Shown piece after piece: positions 1-11,166 of a stretch of 64,000 nucleotides of DNA; within the stretch, counting starts at the first letter, position 1, and each line of letters starts with the position of its first letter. The stretch covers positions 56,533,328-56,597,327 of the forward strand of contig CM038464.1 of NCBI GenBank assembly GCA_021464415.1. The letters run 5' to 3'. The notes beneath the pieces were generated by a model. The model had not been told where the DNA came from. It was given only the letters and a program-made list of their open reading frames with translations, and ran no database searches. This stretch comes from Lonicera japonica. Its lineage: Eukaryota > Streptophyta > Magnoliopsida > Dipsacales > Caprifoliaceae. The position numbers and the translations under genes were made by a program.

Positions 1-43
1 TCAGCCCAGTTTGTATAATTGTATTCCTTCTTCAGCTAAGGTC

Positions 44-365
44 CAATTTCTAAAAAGCGCTAGGCGGAAGTTGGGCTGTAGGAGGGGGCCTAGCGTTGGG
101 GGACTAGGCGGCTGATTTTTTTGTTTATATATATTTAAAAATGTAGTATCACAAAATTGTAACTTCACTTCTAGAAAGGGCATTAAAGGTTCATTAAACG
201 AATATTTCTCGTTAATCAAACATGAAAAAAAAAATAGTTTCCAAGACAAAAGGAGTGAAGAACTACATCAATTCTTTTGCTGTCCTGCTGGACTAGGCGG
301 CCACCTACCTAGGCAAAGTGGCAGACCTCCACTGAGCGCCTAGGCGGGGTTTTCTAAGGGCACTG
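44..365. mobile_element. hAT-type non-autonomous element (MITE) with CGCCTAGGCG-like ends
   Basis: The 322-bp element starts CAATTTCTAAAAAGCGC and ends CCTTAGAAAA-type sequence read on the other strand, closing with GCACTG. It is flanked by ctaaggtc (36-43) and gtaaggtc (366-373), an 8-bp target duplication with one mismatch, which is the hAT hallmark. Both ends carry CTAGGCGG-type subterminal motifs. No coding capacity was seen. The family assignment rests on duplication length and terminal CA(G/A)...TG sequence; the exact family is not known to me. Confidence 0.65.
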
Positions 366-373
366 GTAAGGTC

Positions 374-1205
374 CCTCAGTTAGTTCCTGCTACACGAGGT
401 CCACCATTCCACTGTCTTGCATGGAAACCATTTACTTTACATTTTTAAACTTTCTCATATATAATTTGTGTTACGTGTCATTTTCATAGTCGTCAAGATA
501 CATTGAAGTACAACTCCCTTGATGAATATGAAGTATGCAAGCCATACCATAGATTCTGTTTGTTCTAGAATGAGAAATTTTCCTGTCTGCTAAAGATCTA
601 AATTTCAGTCCTGCATTTGAGTTCCAAAGTTAAATATGTATCATGTATGGGCACCTAGGTGATATCATTTAGATAGAGAATCTTGTTTAATTTTTACAAA
701 GGCTAAGGTCACCATAACTAAGAAACAAGTATTGGATAGCCCATCTCGAGAAATGCAATGATGGAGAGTGTCAAATAGTCTGAGTTCAGAACCAACTCCC
801 TTGCATTTAACTTAAACTTGAGTTGCTATTGCCAAGGTAAAAGTGGAGACACCAAGACCCAATTCCTATGTGTGGCAGATGGGCATATTGCTTTAGAGCA
901 TACGTGATTATGAAAATTTCATAGACTGGAGCGAGGATACTGAAGATTATAGGAAAAAAAGAGAAGCAGGTGGACTCTTATGTTTTTAGGTGCTGAGCTT
1001 TGTATTTGCTGCTGTGTGAAATTCCCTGAAACATTTGTGTCCAACATAAATTGTTTCTTAAATAATGAACAACCAAAACTTTTGCCCTTCCATTCACATA
1101 ATTTGAAATCTTTCATGGGGGTATTGAGCTTTGATAGATCCCGAGAGATGCTTTCAAAAAATAGAAATTTGAACAACTAACATTTGGAACGGAAGTTTTG
1201 ATCTT
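374..1205. other. Unassigned sequence upstream of the HIT4-like exons
   Basis: AT-rich sequence with no exon I can assign. A short open stretch around 487-570 on the + strand reads through without stops but resembles no part of HIT4 that I recognise. This may be intron of the HIT4-like gene or intergenic DNA. Confidence 0.3.
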
Positions 1206-1208
1206 TAA

Positions 1209-1617
1209 GGCTGTGTTTGGGAGTTTGAGAGAAAAAAAAGAAGAGAAAGTATTAATCGGAAGGAAGCGAAGGGGCGAGAAAGGAAAATATTTTTCTCTCG
1301 TTTGTTTGAGAGTTTAAGAAGAAGAAGATAATGTTACAATCTCTCCTTCATGTTTATGAGTAGAAAAGAAAAGGAGAGAAAATATCATCTTTTAAATTTT
1401 TTTTATGTATTATTGTATTTTAAGGATAAAATTGTCAATACAGTAAGTTTTCATTAAAAAAACTCTCTCTTCTCTCAGATTCTATCCAATTCGGAGAGAA
1501 AGTTTAATTAATGTTCTCTCCCTTTCTCTCTTATTCTCTCTGTAAAAATCTCCCAAACTAGAGAGCGGATAAACTTTCTTTCCTTTTCTCTCCAAATTGA
1601 AACCCCCAAACATAGGG
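1209..1617. mobile_element. MITE, PIF/Harbinger (Tourist-like) by target duplication
   Basis: The terminal inverted repeats are GGCTGTGTTTGGGAGTTT at the left and CCCTATGTTTGGGGGTTT when the right end is read on the - strand. Direct TAA copies flank it at 1206-1208 and 1618-1620. The 409-bp interior is rich in GAGAGAAA/TTTCTCTC blocks that pair across the element, and it has no coding region. Confidence 0.7.
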
Positions 1618-2071
1618 TAAAGGTTGAACGCTAGAGAAAACTATATTTTAATTTTTTGAATAAAAATGTTTGTGGGTTAATTCAGTGATTTTTGGCTTTA
1701 TCCTATTCAAAACTTTCACTTTATATAGGTTCATATGTTTCTTGCACTTATATTGAACAAATTCAGTTGGACAATCTTGTAAATGACATTATGGTATGGT
1801 TCTTTTCACTGATTATACAAATCTTTTATTTTTCTCTGAATTTTTTGTAAGACGGACTAATAAACACAGCAAGAGATGAAGTTTGTTTGAACTTCAAAGT
1901 CTCTGTCTGGCTACCTGAAACTTTGTGATTTTATTTTAGTTTTTGCAATTAAGTTGTTATAATTTAGCCTAGAGCAACCATTTTTCTAGGTTTTATTCCT
2001 CTAAGGAACTTGTATGAAAGTTATTTGCTTACATTAAGGCGTTATTGGTTAAATATCTGACCTTCTTGTAG

Positions 2072-5000
2072 TCAAGAAGAAAGTGAAGAAACCCAGGTAG
2101 TATATAGTTAACAACCTATTTCAGTTAATCTCTCAGTTCTTTGCAATATATGTAGCTGGTCACAATAAGGTATAGCTAGCCAACACCAAAAATAAGTGGC
2201 TGCTAATACTATTGCATCTAATCGTTATTCACTCATTCATAAACATTCTCTGAAATTTTTCAGGCTTCCTTTTTGTTTTTGAACTGGAAGAGTATGTACT
2301 CAGTTTGATATTGATTGGATCAGTCTATATGTGCCTTAAGAAGGGATAACAATGTATGTCAACGAAACTGTTGATGGTAAGAGTTGAATTGTATACGAGA
2401 CAATTAATGCAGAGAAAAGTAGAATGGGAGAGTTGTATTGACAATTCTGTTGATAATTGTATGATTACAACGACTCCCAAAGAGGGTATATATAGGGCTC
2501 AAACTAAATCTTAATATAACAATAAAGGAAATAAATAACTTAGGAAAGACTCCATAAATAAAATACCCTATCTATGGTATGTTTTGACCAAGACAAAAAA
2601 AACAGTACCATAACTAATATAAATACCATAAATATATACTCCCACAAACAATAAAATATTACTTTCCAACAGTAAGCAATGGCAGTATGATATAGGACTG
2701 ACTGATTCATCAACAGTAAAAGAGAAGGAAAAATGAACATTAGTTAAATATTATATTGAGAACTGAGAGGTGAAAATCAAAGAGGTGCCCAAGTAGAAAA
2801 CAATTCATCAGGGATTGTACTCTTATCTTGCAAGTATTTGCTTGCTTTATTTATCGATTCTTTATACATCAATTAAGTTCGACTCAATTCACAAACTTGT
2901 TATGCATTCCTTTTGAGGCAGTTGTGTGTTGATTTGAAGTTGTATAAATGTTTCTGTATATTCAGAAATTGCCTACCTTCTTCCCATGATTCTTATAGAC
3001 CTTATCCTAATTTTTTTCTTTTCCTACTGTCTTGGTTAATGGATATGTGCATGTGGAGAGAGAAACAGAGGACGAAATGGTTATTCATGTCTTTTATGTT
3101 TACTGCAGGGCTGGTTTGAAACAGATGAAAATAGAGCGTGTGAAGAAGTTTGAGTATTGCTTACCTTGTGAGTCAATTTATTTTGTTTGTGTTAGCTTTA
3201 GATTTTAGTGCCACATTAGGTTATATCATACGTGTATATATGTATATCTATTATCTGTCTTTTAAGTTTTAACTAAAGAATGGATGCCCCCTTTCGAGGG
3301 GGTAAATAGTTTAATTTTTTGATGAGATTTGGTGGAGATCATCTCTACTGAATGTCCTGAATGTCATCAAAAGAAGGAATAATCTATATTATGTATATAT
3401 GGGAAAGGGGATGTCTATTAACTATTAAATTGTGTCACATAGGTTTCTTTTTGAGAAATCAGAGTTTCGTTGTAAATATAAAGCATTTCTTCCCATAATT
3501 TTTTATGCTAGGGCGGGATATATTGCACATCAGTTAATAAGAGTTCATAAAACACACGCCTAACCACTTCATTTGTTTGTTAATGTGGATCATGCTATGT
3601 TATTATGAGGTCTCAATACAATTAAAAGTGGTAGGGGGAAGGGGAAAGACTAGCATCTAGGTCGATTAGTCAGGCATTTTTCAATTATTGTTATTGTTGT
3701 TGCAATTATATATAAATACTAGGGGTAACCTATGCCTACGGTATTATAGTGTTTGTTTTTTCTTTTTACCCTTAGTCACCGGCGCAAGCCCCAGTTGAAG
3801 AGAGAAGTGAGGGTAAAAGAGAGAGATAGCTTCGCACTTATTTTAAATTAAATTTGAATTAAAATTCGTAGATCTGCCATTCAAATTATACTACTCAATC
3901 TTAGCCGTACAAAGTTTTATCCCTTATACATTTTCTCCCTTCTACTCTATTATTATAGATATAATTATAAATTATATTTCGGTACAAATCTACTAATAAA
4001 TCACAATTGTTTAAAAGCTTCTAGTGTTCACCTGAACATTTTACATTTCCCATACTTCAGTAAAAGGAGTGGGAAATTTTGCCGAGACCATCTAGTCACT
4101 GCCTAGCTTGGTGAGCAGGGCCTTGCCTTGCGCCTGGGTGTTTACCTTTTACTTGGCATGACTGACTTTTGTTTGATTGGGTTGGTGCTCCATGAATAAA
4201 TTCTGGTTACACCCCTTGATGAGTGAATGCTGTTTTTTTTTTCTTCCTTGTGAGCACTACTTTTTTTTTTGGGGGTGGGGGAGTGAGGTTGGCAGGTACA
4301 TGTATACTAGCTGTCCTATGCTAAGCTGAATATTTCATGATAAGGTTTGCTTATTTCGGCAGATTTCTACCAGCCCCTTCAGGAAGATGAACTTGAACAG
4401 AGCACCATCGTGCAAATTATATTTCCTGCAGAATCTAAACCGGTAAGATTTTTGTTTGTTGCGGAAACCTCTGATTACAAGCTATATAGTTATATACTGC
4501 CCCAGATTGCGTGGAATAAGAGTAAGTAGTTGATATATATTATTTGGGAAGGAAAAAACTAAGCACATAAGTAGTTTGGAACTCCTCTATTAAATTACCT
4601 TAGGCAACTGTTTGGCAATAAAGCTAAGCTTAACATTTTTTTTCAAATTTTCTCAGGTTTTCTGTGAGTTCGATTGGGAGCTTGATGAAATTGAGGTATG
4701 CTTGAATGTTTCTGTTTCCATTTCAATATATGTTTTGTCCCATGGGATTGTAAGAAAACATTAAATGAAGTGGTTTTTTTTTTTTTTTTATTTGTCCAAA
4801 ATTTTGTAACTATAGTACTATACTATTAAGTAATTGTGTAGAATTTTTGGTGTCCCTATCAAATTACCAAAACACCCTTCATATGCTAGAAAATAAATAG
4901 AACACTTGCTTATAGGTTCAAACCCACGACTATAAGTAAAATGAAAGTATCCCCTTACCACTTGAGCAACCACAACCACGTGATGTAAGTGTTTATCAAG

Positions 5001-6762
5001 TATAATATTGCAAACACATCGTGTGTGCTCCGGATTCTAGTTCAAGTTTATTTCTGTTAAATACATTGAGGTAATTATCATACTACTTGATTGCTTGCAA
5101 GTCATGAGTTAGTCAGTTGCCTATTTTTATAACTTATATATAAAACATATATATATATATATATAATCCTTTATCTCAGGAAATTCCTTTAAACTGACTA
5201 ATCTCTCCTATTTGTGAAGAGCGGCAAACTTTACTTTACAATCGTCTTATGACAGGATTTATACTTAACTTTTGATTCGGCATATAATTAATTAATTTTA
5301 GCGCTGAATAATCACATTTAGGACAAGTTTCCCCCTCTATCTATGTACTAAATAAAGCTGTTATATATCTTAGGAATTTACTGATAAACTCATTGAGGAG
5401 GAGGAGTTATCTGAAGATCAGAAGAATGCCTTCCAGGTAAACTTTACTCACATAGATGCAAGTAACTTACCTCTCCATTGTTTCAATCCATGATTTTGAA
5501 ATTTACTTTTTGCTTTTCCACAGGAATTTGTGAAGGAGAAGGTTCGAGAAGCAAAAAAAGCGAATCGCGAGGTACTTCATCATGAATTTGGGTTTGTCTA
5601 AGGGCGTGTTTGGGAACCCTAGTTCCAAGCTTTGGAATTAGAATAGAAACTTTAGTTCAAATTCGAAAGCTTGGAATTAGGGTTCCCAAATGCAATCTAT
5701 TTGTTTTCTTCCGGAAGTGTAAATTATAAGCAAGTTGAGCATTGTGTGTAATTCATTTCTGATAGGCAAGACAGGCCCGGAAGAAAGCACTAGAAGAAAT
5801 GAGTGAGGAAACAAAGTCTGCGTTCCAGAATATGAAGTTTTACAAATTCTATCCTGTAGCAACACCCGATACACCTGATGTCTCTAAAGTCAAGGTAAAA
5901 TTTTCTAGTTCTCATTGTCATTTCTTTCCTTGAAATCAAAGAAGCATGGGTAAAATTTAGGGATGGAAATATTCAACACGACCCAGGAACCTGACACACA
6001 CATTTAGACTTCAAGTTAGACATGTTATGCATGACTCATTTATTATACAGATTAATTAGTTAAGATTATGTATTTGATATGACACAACCTACTTATTAGA
6101 TAGGTTAATTGTGTTGACGAGTTAATTGTGTAGTCTAACTTCAAGTTAGACATATCATACATGTGTCTCGATGCGACCTGAACATGACCAAAGAACCCAA
6201 ATTGCCAGACCTAGAAAAATTTATTTGACGAATAATAGATGCTCACACTTATTTGACATTCCCATAATTTAATTCCTAATTATGGAACTTGGATTGGTAG
6301 CCCTTTGAAATTTGCCAGCATTTAACCACAAACTTTGAAATCAATACTTAAGATTTTCATTTAGCATGCTAAAGAATAATAGCTGGTAGGATAAATCAGA
6401 AAATAAAAGATTGGGCTTTTCGTTAAATAAACGTGTTAGTTTTCAAAAAAACAATTACTCCGTCTGTCCCAAGTCAAGATTTCACATATTTTAAGAACAC
6501 TAATTTCGGCATAGTTTGGCAAAAGAAAAAAAAATGACTCAACTTCAGAGTCCCAATAGGAAAAAGAAAACGTGACTGAGTACTTTGTAAACAACCAAAC
6601 CGATCATATGGCTCTTTCTTTATTCTGATATAACAAGTCTTTTACGTACAAGATTGCAGACTAGTGAATTTTTGACCGTCTTTCCTGTTGTGTTTTTATA
6701 TTTTGGCATTGCAGTCTCCATTTATAAACAGGTACTATGGGAAATCTCACAAGGTACTGTGA
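2072..6762 (+). CDS. HIT4: HIT4-like protein (HEAT INTOLERANT 4 family), 5' part missing
   Basis: The family's founding member, Arabidopsis HIT4, is a nuclear protein needed for heat-induced release of heterochromatin silencing; function here is inferred from similarity. Confident exons are 3109-3167, 4363-4442, 4657-4695, 5374-5436, 5524-5571, 5766-5894 and 6715-6762, all with GT-AG borders and compatible phases. They give about 154 residues, including KKFEYCLPYFYQP, a DELEQST block, CEFDWELDEIE, an acidic and lysine-rich helical stretch (EFVKEKVREAKKANRE) and the end SPFINRYYGKSHKVL, before TGA at 6760-6762. Two small upstream exons, 2072-2096 and 2264-2291, are proposed only because their phases and splice sites join cleanly to 3109. 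I found no start codon or N-terminal exons, so the gene is either partly outside the window or broken. Introns hold a SINE-like piece and a small MITE. Confidence 0.8.
4855..5005 (-). mobile_element. tRNA-derived SINE-like fragment
   Basis: Read on the - strand, it has a pol III A-box-like GCTCAAGTGGTAAGG followed about 35 bases later by a B-box-like GGGTTTGAACCTA. No cloverleaf can be formed, so it is a SINE relic and not a tRNA gene. It lies in a HIT4-like intron. Confidence 0.55.
5602..5696. mobile_element. Short palindromic MITE in a HIT4-like intron
   Basis: About 95 bp with near-perfect arms: TTTGGGAACCCTAGTTCCAA at the left and the reverse complement of TTGGAATTAGGGTTCCCAAA at the right. 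A TA flanks each side. The loop is only about 30 bp, so a transcript would fold into a hairpin. Confidence 0.6.
5945..6240. repeat. Degenerate repeat in the HIT4-like intron
   Basis: Sequence of the type built from hydrophilic ACGACCC/CGACCTGAAC words, with the string cttcaagttagacat present twice (near 6009 and 6140). It looks like a decayed transposon piece. Ends and class were not determined. Confidence 0.3.
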
Positions 6763-9279
6763 CTGCAACGTGAAGTACAAGTATTGGTGTTGTACCGGAT
6801 TCTTATGCTTGAGGAGCTTTCACTGTCCTCATTTTGCGAGCTCAATTCAAGCTTTTGTACTTTCCAAGAATTATAAATTAGCAAACTCGCATATAAAAGG
6901 TTCATAAGAATTTGAATTGAATTGTGATGTCAAACTCATTCCCCGGAATGAACCTTTTTATGTGTAAAACTATCAATTTATGATACTAGGAATATATAAA
7001 AGCTCAAACCAAACGAGCACTTAAGAAATCAGAATCTTATGTTGGAGGGTTGCGAAGGAAAAGTGCAAAAATTAGAAGCATTACCCTTTGTTTTGTACCC
7101 CAGCAGATGATATGTATAATATTATTATTCATAGGAAACATTTGTTGAGCCTTAAAATTTTGGAAACTATATATTAGGCTTCATTGTTTAATCTTCATCA
7201 TTAGTCTTTATTCTTTTGTATTGCTGGAACAGATCTCTTCTATAAACAATTGAAGTGCAATACTGATACTCTCCCACATTTATTATTTACTTAAAAAAAT
7301 TTGGGATACTCTATGTTTGCTTAACAAAATATATGTTGGTAAAATTATTTGTTGGCAGCTTGTGGGTCCTTGAACCGTCCCTCTAGTATTATATATATGG
7401 TCTACTGCAGAATGGTCATTTACTACATTATCACTTGATTTTCTTTGTTTCAAGTGTTAATAATATCATTTATTATTCTTCTTTCATGCCTTTGAGTGCT
7501 TCATGAATCACTCACTTCTTGGGCGGTGAGATAACCAATTTTATGTTCAATAAATGCGCTTTGTAACTTTACTCTCCCTCAGATCTTGATGCAAGATATA
7601 GTCAATATTATTTTTCACATCAGTTTCTAACTTAATGACAAGTTCACCACTCTCGTAACTAAGTCGGGTTGCGGGTTCAAAATTAAAGAAATGAATTTTG
7701 TCACTTAATTAAAAATTGAGTATTTCATTTGAGTTGGTGAATCCAGAACAAAAACAAATATTTAGAGCAAGTTCAAAATGCAATTTGGAGCAATTTCAAA
7801 ATCACTTTAGAAGATAGTTAGCAAAAGATGGTTATCTCATTTATGTAGCTCCCGTTTCTAATAAATAGTTCAATCTAGACCTTGATTAGAGTTCAAGGAA
7901 AAAAGATTAGTTAAAAAGTTAATCCTTTAAAATATAGTAGTGCAAGTGGCGCGACTTCAAGAGTTCAAGCCCTGTGCCTCAATCTCATCCACTCATTTTT
8001 TTTAATGTCTTATAATTGGCAGTTTTATTTCCATCTTAGAACGTATATAATGAATGATCTCAAAAAAATTAGTTATATTATTAGCTTTTTATTGTATTGA
8101 GATTAATGTTCTCTTTAAAAATATTAAAGTGAAAGTTAATTATTAATTTGAGAAAAAGGAAAATACTTGCATGTAAGTTCATTATAGGTTCTTATATTGC
8201 GTTTAGTCAAGTTTGTGAGACGCCTTCTAAACGCGAGATGGTAAAATATGAGAAATGTTGAACTCGTAAAATTATTTTTATATAGTTGATTTATAAGTAC
8301 ACTTTGCACCGGCTTATTTAAAATGACGTATTGGTGAGTCTTAAATCAATTTATCAGTGATAATAAATGTGTTTGTTCATGAATCGTATCATTTAATTTT
8401 TACTCTTTTGAGAGTATGTTTAAATTTTGCGGTGAAAGACTTTAGACAAATTATTATCTACTTCAAAATTTTCTTTTCTTTCTAGAAATCAAAGAAAGAA
8501 AAAAAAAATGCCCATACAAACGATAAATATAAAGTCAAAATATCTATCAAACGAACATACCATTATATTAATAAAATCTCTTAACACTAGCTCACATCAA
8601 TTAGTGGCTTCTAAAGGGATCTCCAGTTACAATTCTTTATATATTGAAATAAGTTTATTCCCACCACGACGTTCTTGAAACTCGTCAAACTAATATTTTA
8701 ATTTTTCTTTTCAAACATATTAAATGTATGCAATCCCACATTACTAAAACATAATTTATATTCATGTTGAATTAGCCTTTCTTAAAATATGCCAGTTCTG
8801 AAAAAAAAAAGACAATTAAATTTTCCTTGATCTCTTACATGTCAATCTCTAGTGCCAGCCAACATGGTCATTGTATATAAAGCTATAGGCAATTGAGACG
8901 GGGAAGTAATCTAGTAATTGACCTTTTACTCCTCGAAAATTTTATTTCTTGTCTTACTTTGATCCTTAATATATATATTTTTTAGATTTTGTTTCTCAAA
9001 ATTTGTGTCAAGTTGTACTTTCATCTAAAATCAGAAGACCCCATTAATTTATGGATGGAAAAAATCCATGTGCCGGATTGATTTTCCATTCGAAAAATTG
9101 ACACGGCTTTTTATTTTGGGATGAAAGTGCAACTTGACTCAAACTTTGATGATCAAAATATAAACAATGAAACATTAGGGACCAAGGTGAGACAACATAT
9201 AAACTTTAGGGATGTAAAAAAGTCAATTATCCGAACTAATATAAGAATTCAAAGAAAAGAAAAGCTTTCAAATTCAATC
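6763..9279. other. HIT4-like 3' UTR and intergenic DNA
   Basis: The first few hundred bases should hold the HIT4-like 3' UTR and poly(A) site. The rest is AT-rich with no coding potential. Near 7935-7985 a GAGTTCAAGCCC box follows a GTGCAAGTGG box, a possible truncated SINE. The end at 9200-9279 would be the 3' UTR of the minus-strand NF-YB gene. Confidence 0.4.
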
Positions 9280-9807
9280 TCAAAATCTGCCACTAGACCC
9301 CAAGATGAACTGAGTAGTAGTAGTAGCCATAACCCTATTCCCATTCCCATCCCCAATCTTACTATAGGGGCTAACCTGCGCACCAGGCCCATAATAGCCA
9401 TCATCATACCTCTTTTCAAACTCCCTTCCACTATCACCAATAGGTTCACCAACTTTCTCCACTTCAATCTCCCTATACTTATTCAAATAAACCTTCAAAG
9501 GGTTAACATAATTCTCAAACCCTAGAGTGGTCATGGCCCACAAGAGATCGTCCCCGTTGATCGTCTTTCGCTTCTCTCTCTGGCACTTGTCGGAGGCCTC
9601 GCCGGTGATGAAGCTAATGAACTCCGACACGCATTCTTGGACAGTTTCTTTTGCTTCTTTCGAGATCTTTGCGTTTGTGGGTAGTGATTTTTTCATGATC
9701 CGGCTCACGTTAGCAATGGGGAGGAAGCGATCGAGGTCCTTGTCAGAGATGTTGCCGTATGTTGGGCTAGAAGTGGGGCTTGTTTGGGTTGTTCTTTTTC
9801 CTGTCAT
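9280..9807 (-). CDS. NF-YB: NF-YB subunit of the CCAAT-box-binding nuclear factor Y
   Basis: This is a 175-residue intronless reading frame. NF-YB pairs with NF-YC through a histone fold (H2B-like) and with NF-YA to bind CCAAT boxes in promoters. Residues 26-114 form the conserved core: [18 protein letters not shown] at the start, then [54 protein letters not shown] and [11 protein letters not shown]. The core keeps the DNA-contact and NF-YC-contact blocks typical of non-LEC1 members, without an obvious loss. The N-terminus is short (25 residues, Thr/Ser-rich) and the C-terminal tail (about 60 residues, Gly/Tyr/Thr) is not conserved. The ATG at 9805-9807 is the first in frame. Which numbered NF-YB it matches needs a tree. 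It faces the HIT4-like gene tail to tail. Confidence 0.93.
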   Translation of the reverse strand: MTGKRTTQTSPTSSPTYGNISDKDLDRFLPIANVSRIMKKSLPTNAKISKEAKETVQECVSEFISFITGEASDKCQREKRKTINGDDLLWAMTTLGFENYVNPLKVYLNKYREIEVEKVGEPIGDSGREFEKRYDDGYYGPGAQVSPYSKIGDGNGNRVMATTTTQFILGSSGRF

Positions 9808-10100
9808 TTCTTGGGATGGAAGAAATTAAAGTTACTAGTGGTGTGATTGGTTATGGTGTGGAATTGTGATTAGGAAAAGAGTTGAAGAGAGAGAGAGAGA
9901 AGGGGGGGTTGAAAATAATAATTAGAATGTGTTTGGATGGAATTAGTAAGAGGGTGTTTGGGGGGTTTTATGGGGGAAAAAGGAAAAGATTAGAAAAGAG
10001 TGGAAAGGCGGTTTTGATGGGGACAGAAAATGGAGGAAAATATGAGTTGCCGTTTGGTGAGAAGATTTCTTCTTTCTTTTAATATATACATGCATCTGCT
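9808..10100 (-). promoter_or_regulatory. Leader and core promoter of the NF-YB gene
   Basis: On the gene's sense strand this contains a CT-dinucleotide/pyrimidine tract (GAGAGAGAGA on the + strand at 9888-9900), typical of plant leaders. A possible TATA box (TATATATT sense) lies at 10081-10088, about 275 bases before the ATG. A CATGCA (RY-core-like) word overlaps it at 10089-10094. These are motif matches only. Confidence 0.4.
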
Positions 10101-10739
10101 ATATTGAAAACGAAGGTATTAACCGGGATCGAGTTAGAATTTTTTTAACTTAATATTATATTTCAAAAATACAAACGATGTAAACATAATCGATCTTTCT
10201 TTTTTAAAAAAGCTTCAAATCTTTTAAATACTAAAAACGAAAATCTCTCGGATCCGTGGTGAGAGATCTATCCTAGTTTTAAGTGAGTATCTTTTTCAAT
10301 TAAACTAATTACTCACTTGTTAAAAAATAATTAATTTAATTTTATTTAGTTTATTGTTGAGGGAAAACCCCTACGAACTCTATTAATTGAATAACGCAAT
10401 CAACTTGGTGGGGAAGTAACCTTTGATTTTCTTTAAAGGGTAATCGATTTGACGTGTGCAAAAATAATGTTATAAGAGTACCGTAAGTAAAATGTTTTTC
10501 TTTTCTTTTCTTTTTTTTTTAAATTCTTCTAGCTAGTGGGGCACTAAGAGAACAAGTGCACAAAAAAGATTAAGCAAAACTAAAATTCATAATAAAAGAT
10601 GGGGCAGTTTAGTAAATGACAAAAAAATGTATAAATAAATTTTAATTTTTCCATTATTTTAGGTGGGGCACATACCACACTATTCTTTGAATAAATCTGT
10701 TACTGGGCATTAGTATTCTAAGTCAATACTTTAAAATTT

Positions 10740-10850
10740 TAAGATTTTGTTTGATAGCAATATGAAAAACAATAAGAAAAATAATTAATTTGAGTGAGAA
10801 GATGAAAAATAAGTTGAGTGATGTGGTGAGATGCTCTCCATCGTTTTATA
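10740..10850. mobile_element. Left-end fragment of a Tourist-like MITE
   Basis: The stretch ATTTTGTTTGATAGCAA, followed by AATAATTAATTTGAGTGAGAAG and a GTTGAGTGATGTGGTGAGATG-type block, matches the left halves of the elements at 36399 and 38796. No matching right end is seen, so it is truncated. Confidence 0.45.
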
Positions 10851-10890
10851 TTTATTTTTGTGAATATATGTCATCCATGAACTACATGCA

Positions 10891-11166
10891 TGTGTACCAA
10901 AAAATAAACAAATTATGTGTCATTAAAAACAATTCTGTAGTATTTGAATATTTATTTGGAGTGCTAATAACCTTGTCGTATAATAAATTCAAGACTCATA
11001 TCGACAATTATTAATCATATACACTATACATGTGTACCAAAACAACATATAAATTATGTGTCATTAAAAATAATTTTGAAGTACTTGAATATTTATTTGG
11101 GGTCCTAATATCATATATATCCTCACTATATAATAAATTCAAGAATCATTTTGACAATTATTAACC
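10891..11166. repeat. Two-copy direct tandem repeat, period 140 bp
   Basis: The unit starting tgtgtaccaaaa at 10891 is repeated from 11031. Both copies share AATTATGTGTCATTAAAAA, TTGAATATTTATTTGG and ATAATAAATTCAAGA in the same order. The second copy has a small AT insertion near 11108. No gene is present. Confidence 0.75.

Noticed and set aside
487..570. A stop-free stretch reading DTLKYNSLDEYEVCKPYH
   Set aside because: It resembles no part of the HIT4 family that I know and lacks convincing splice sites on both sides.
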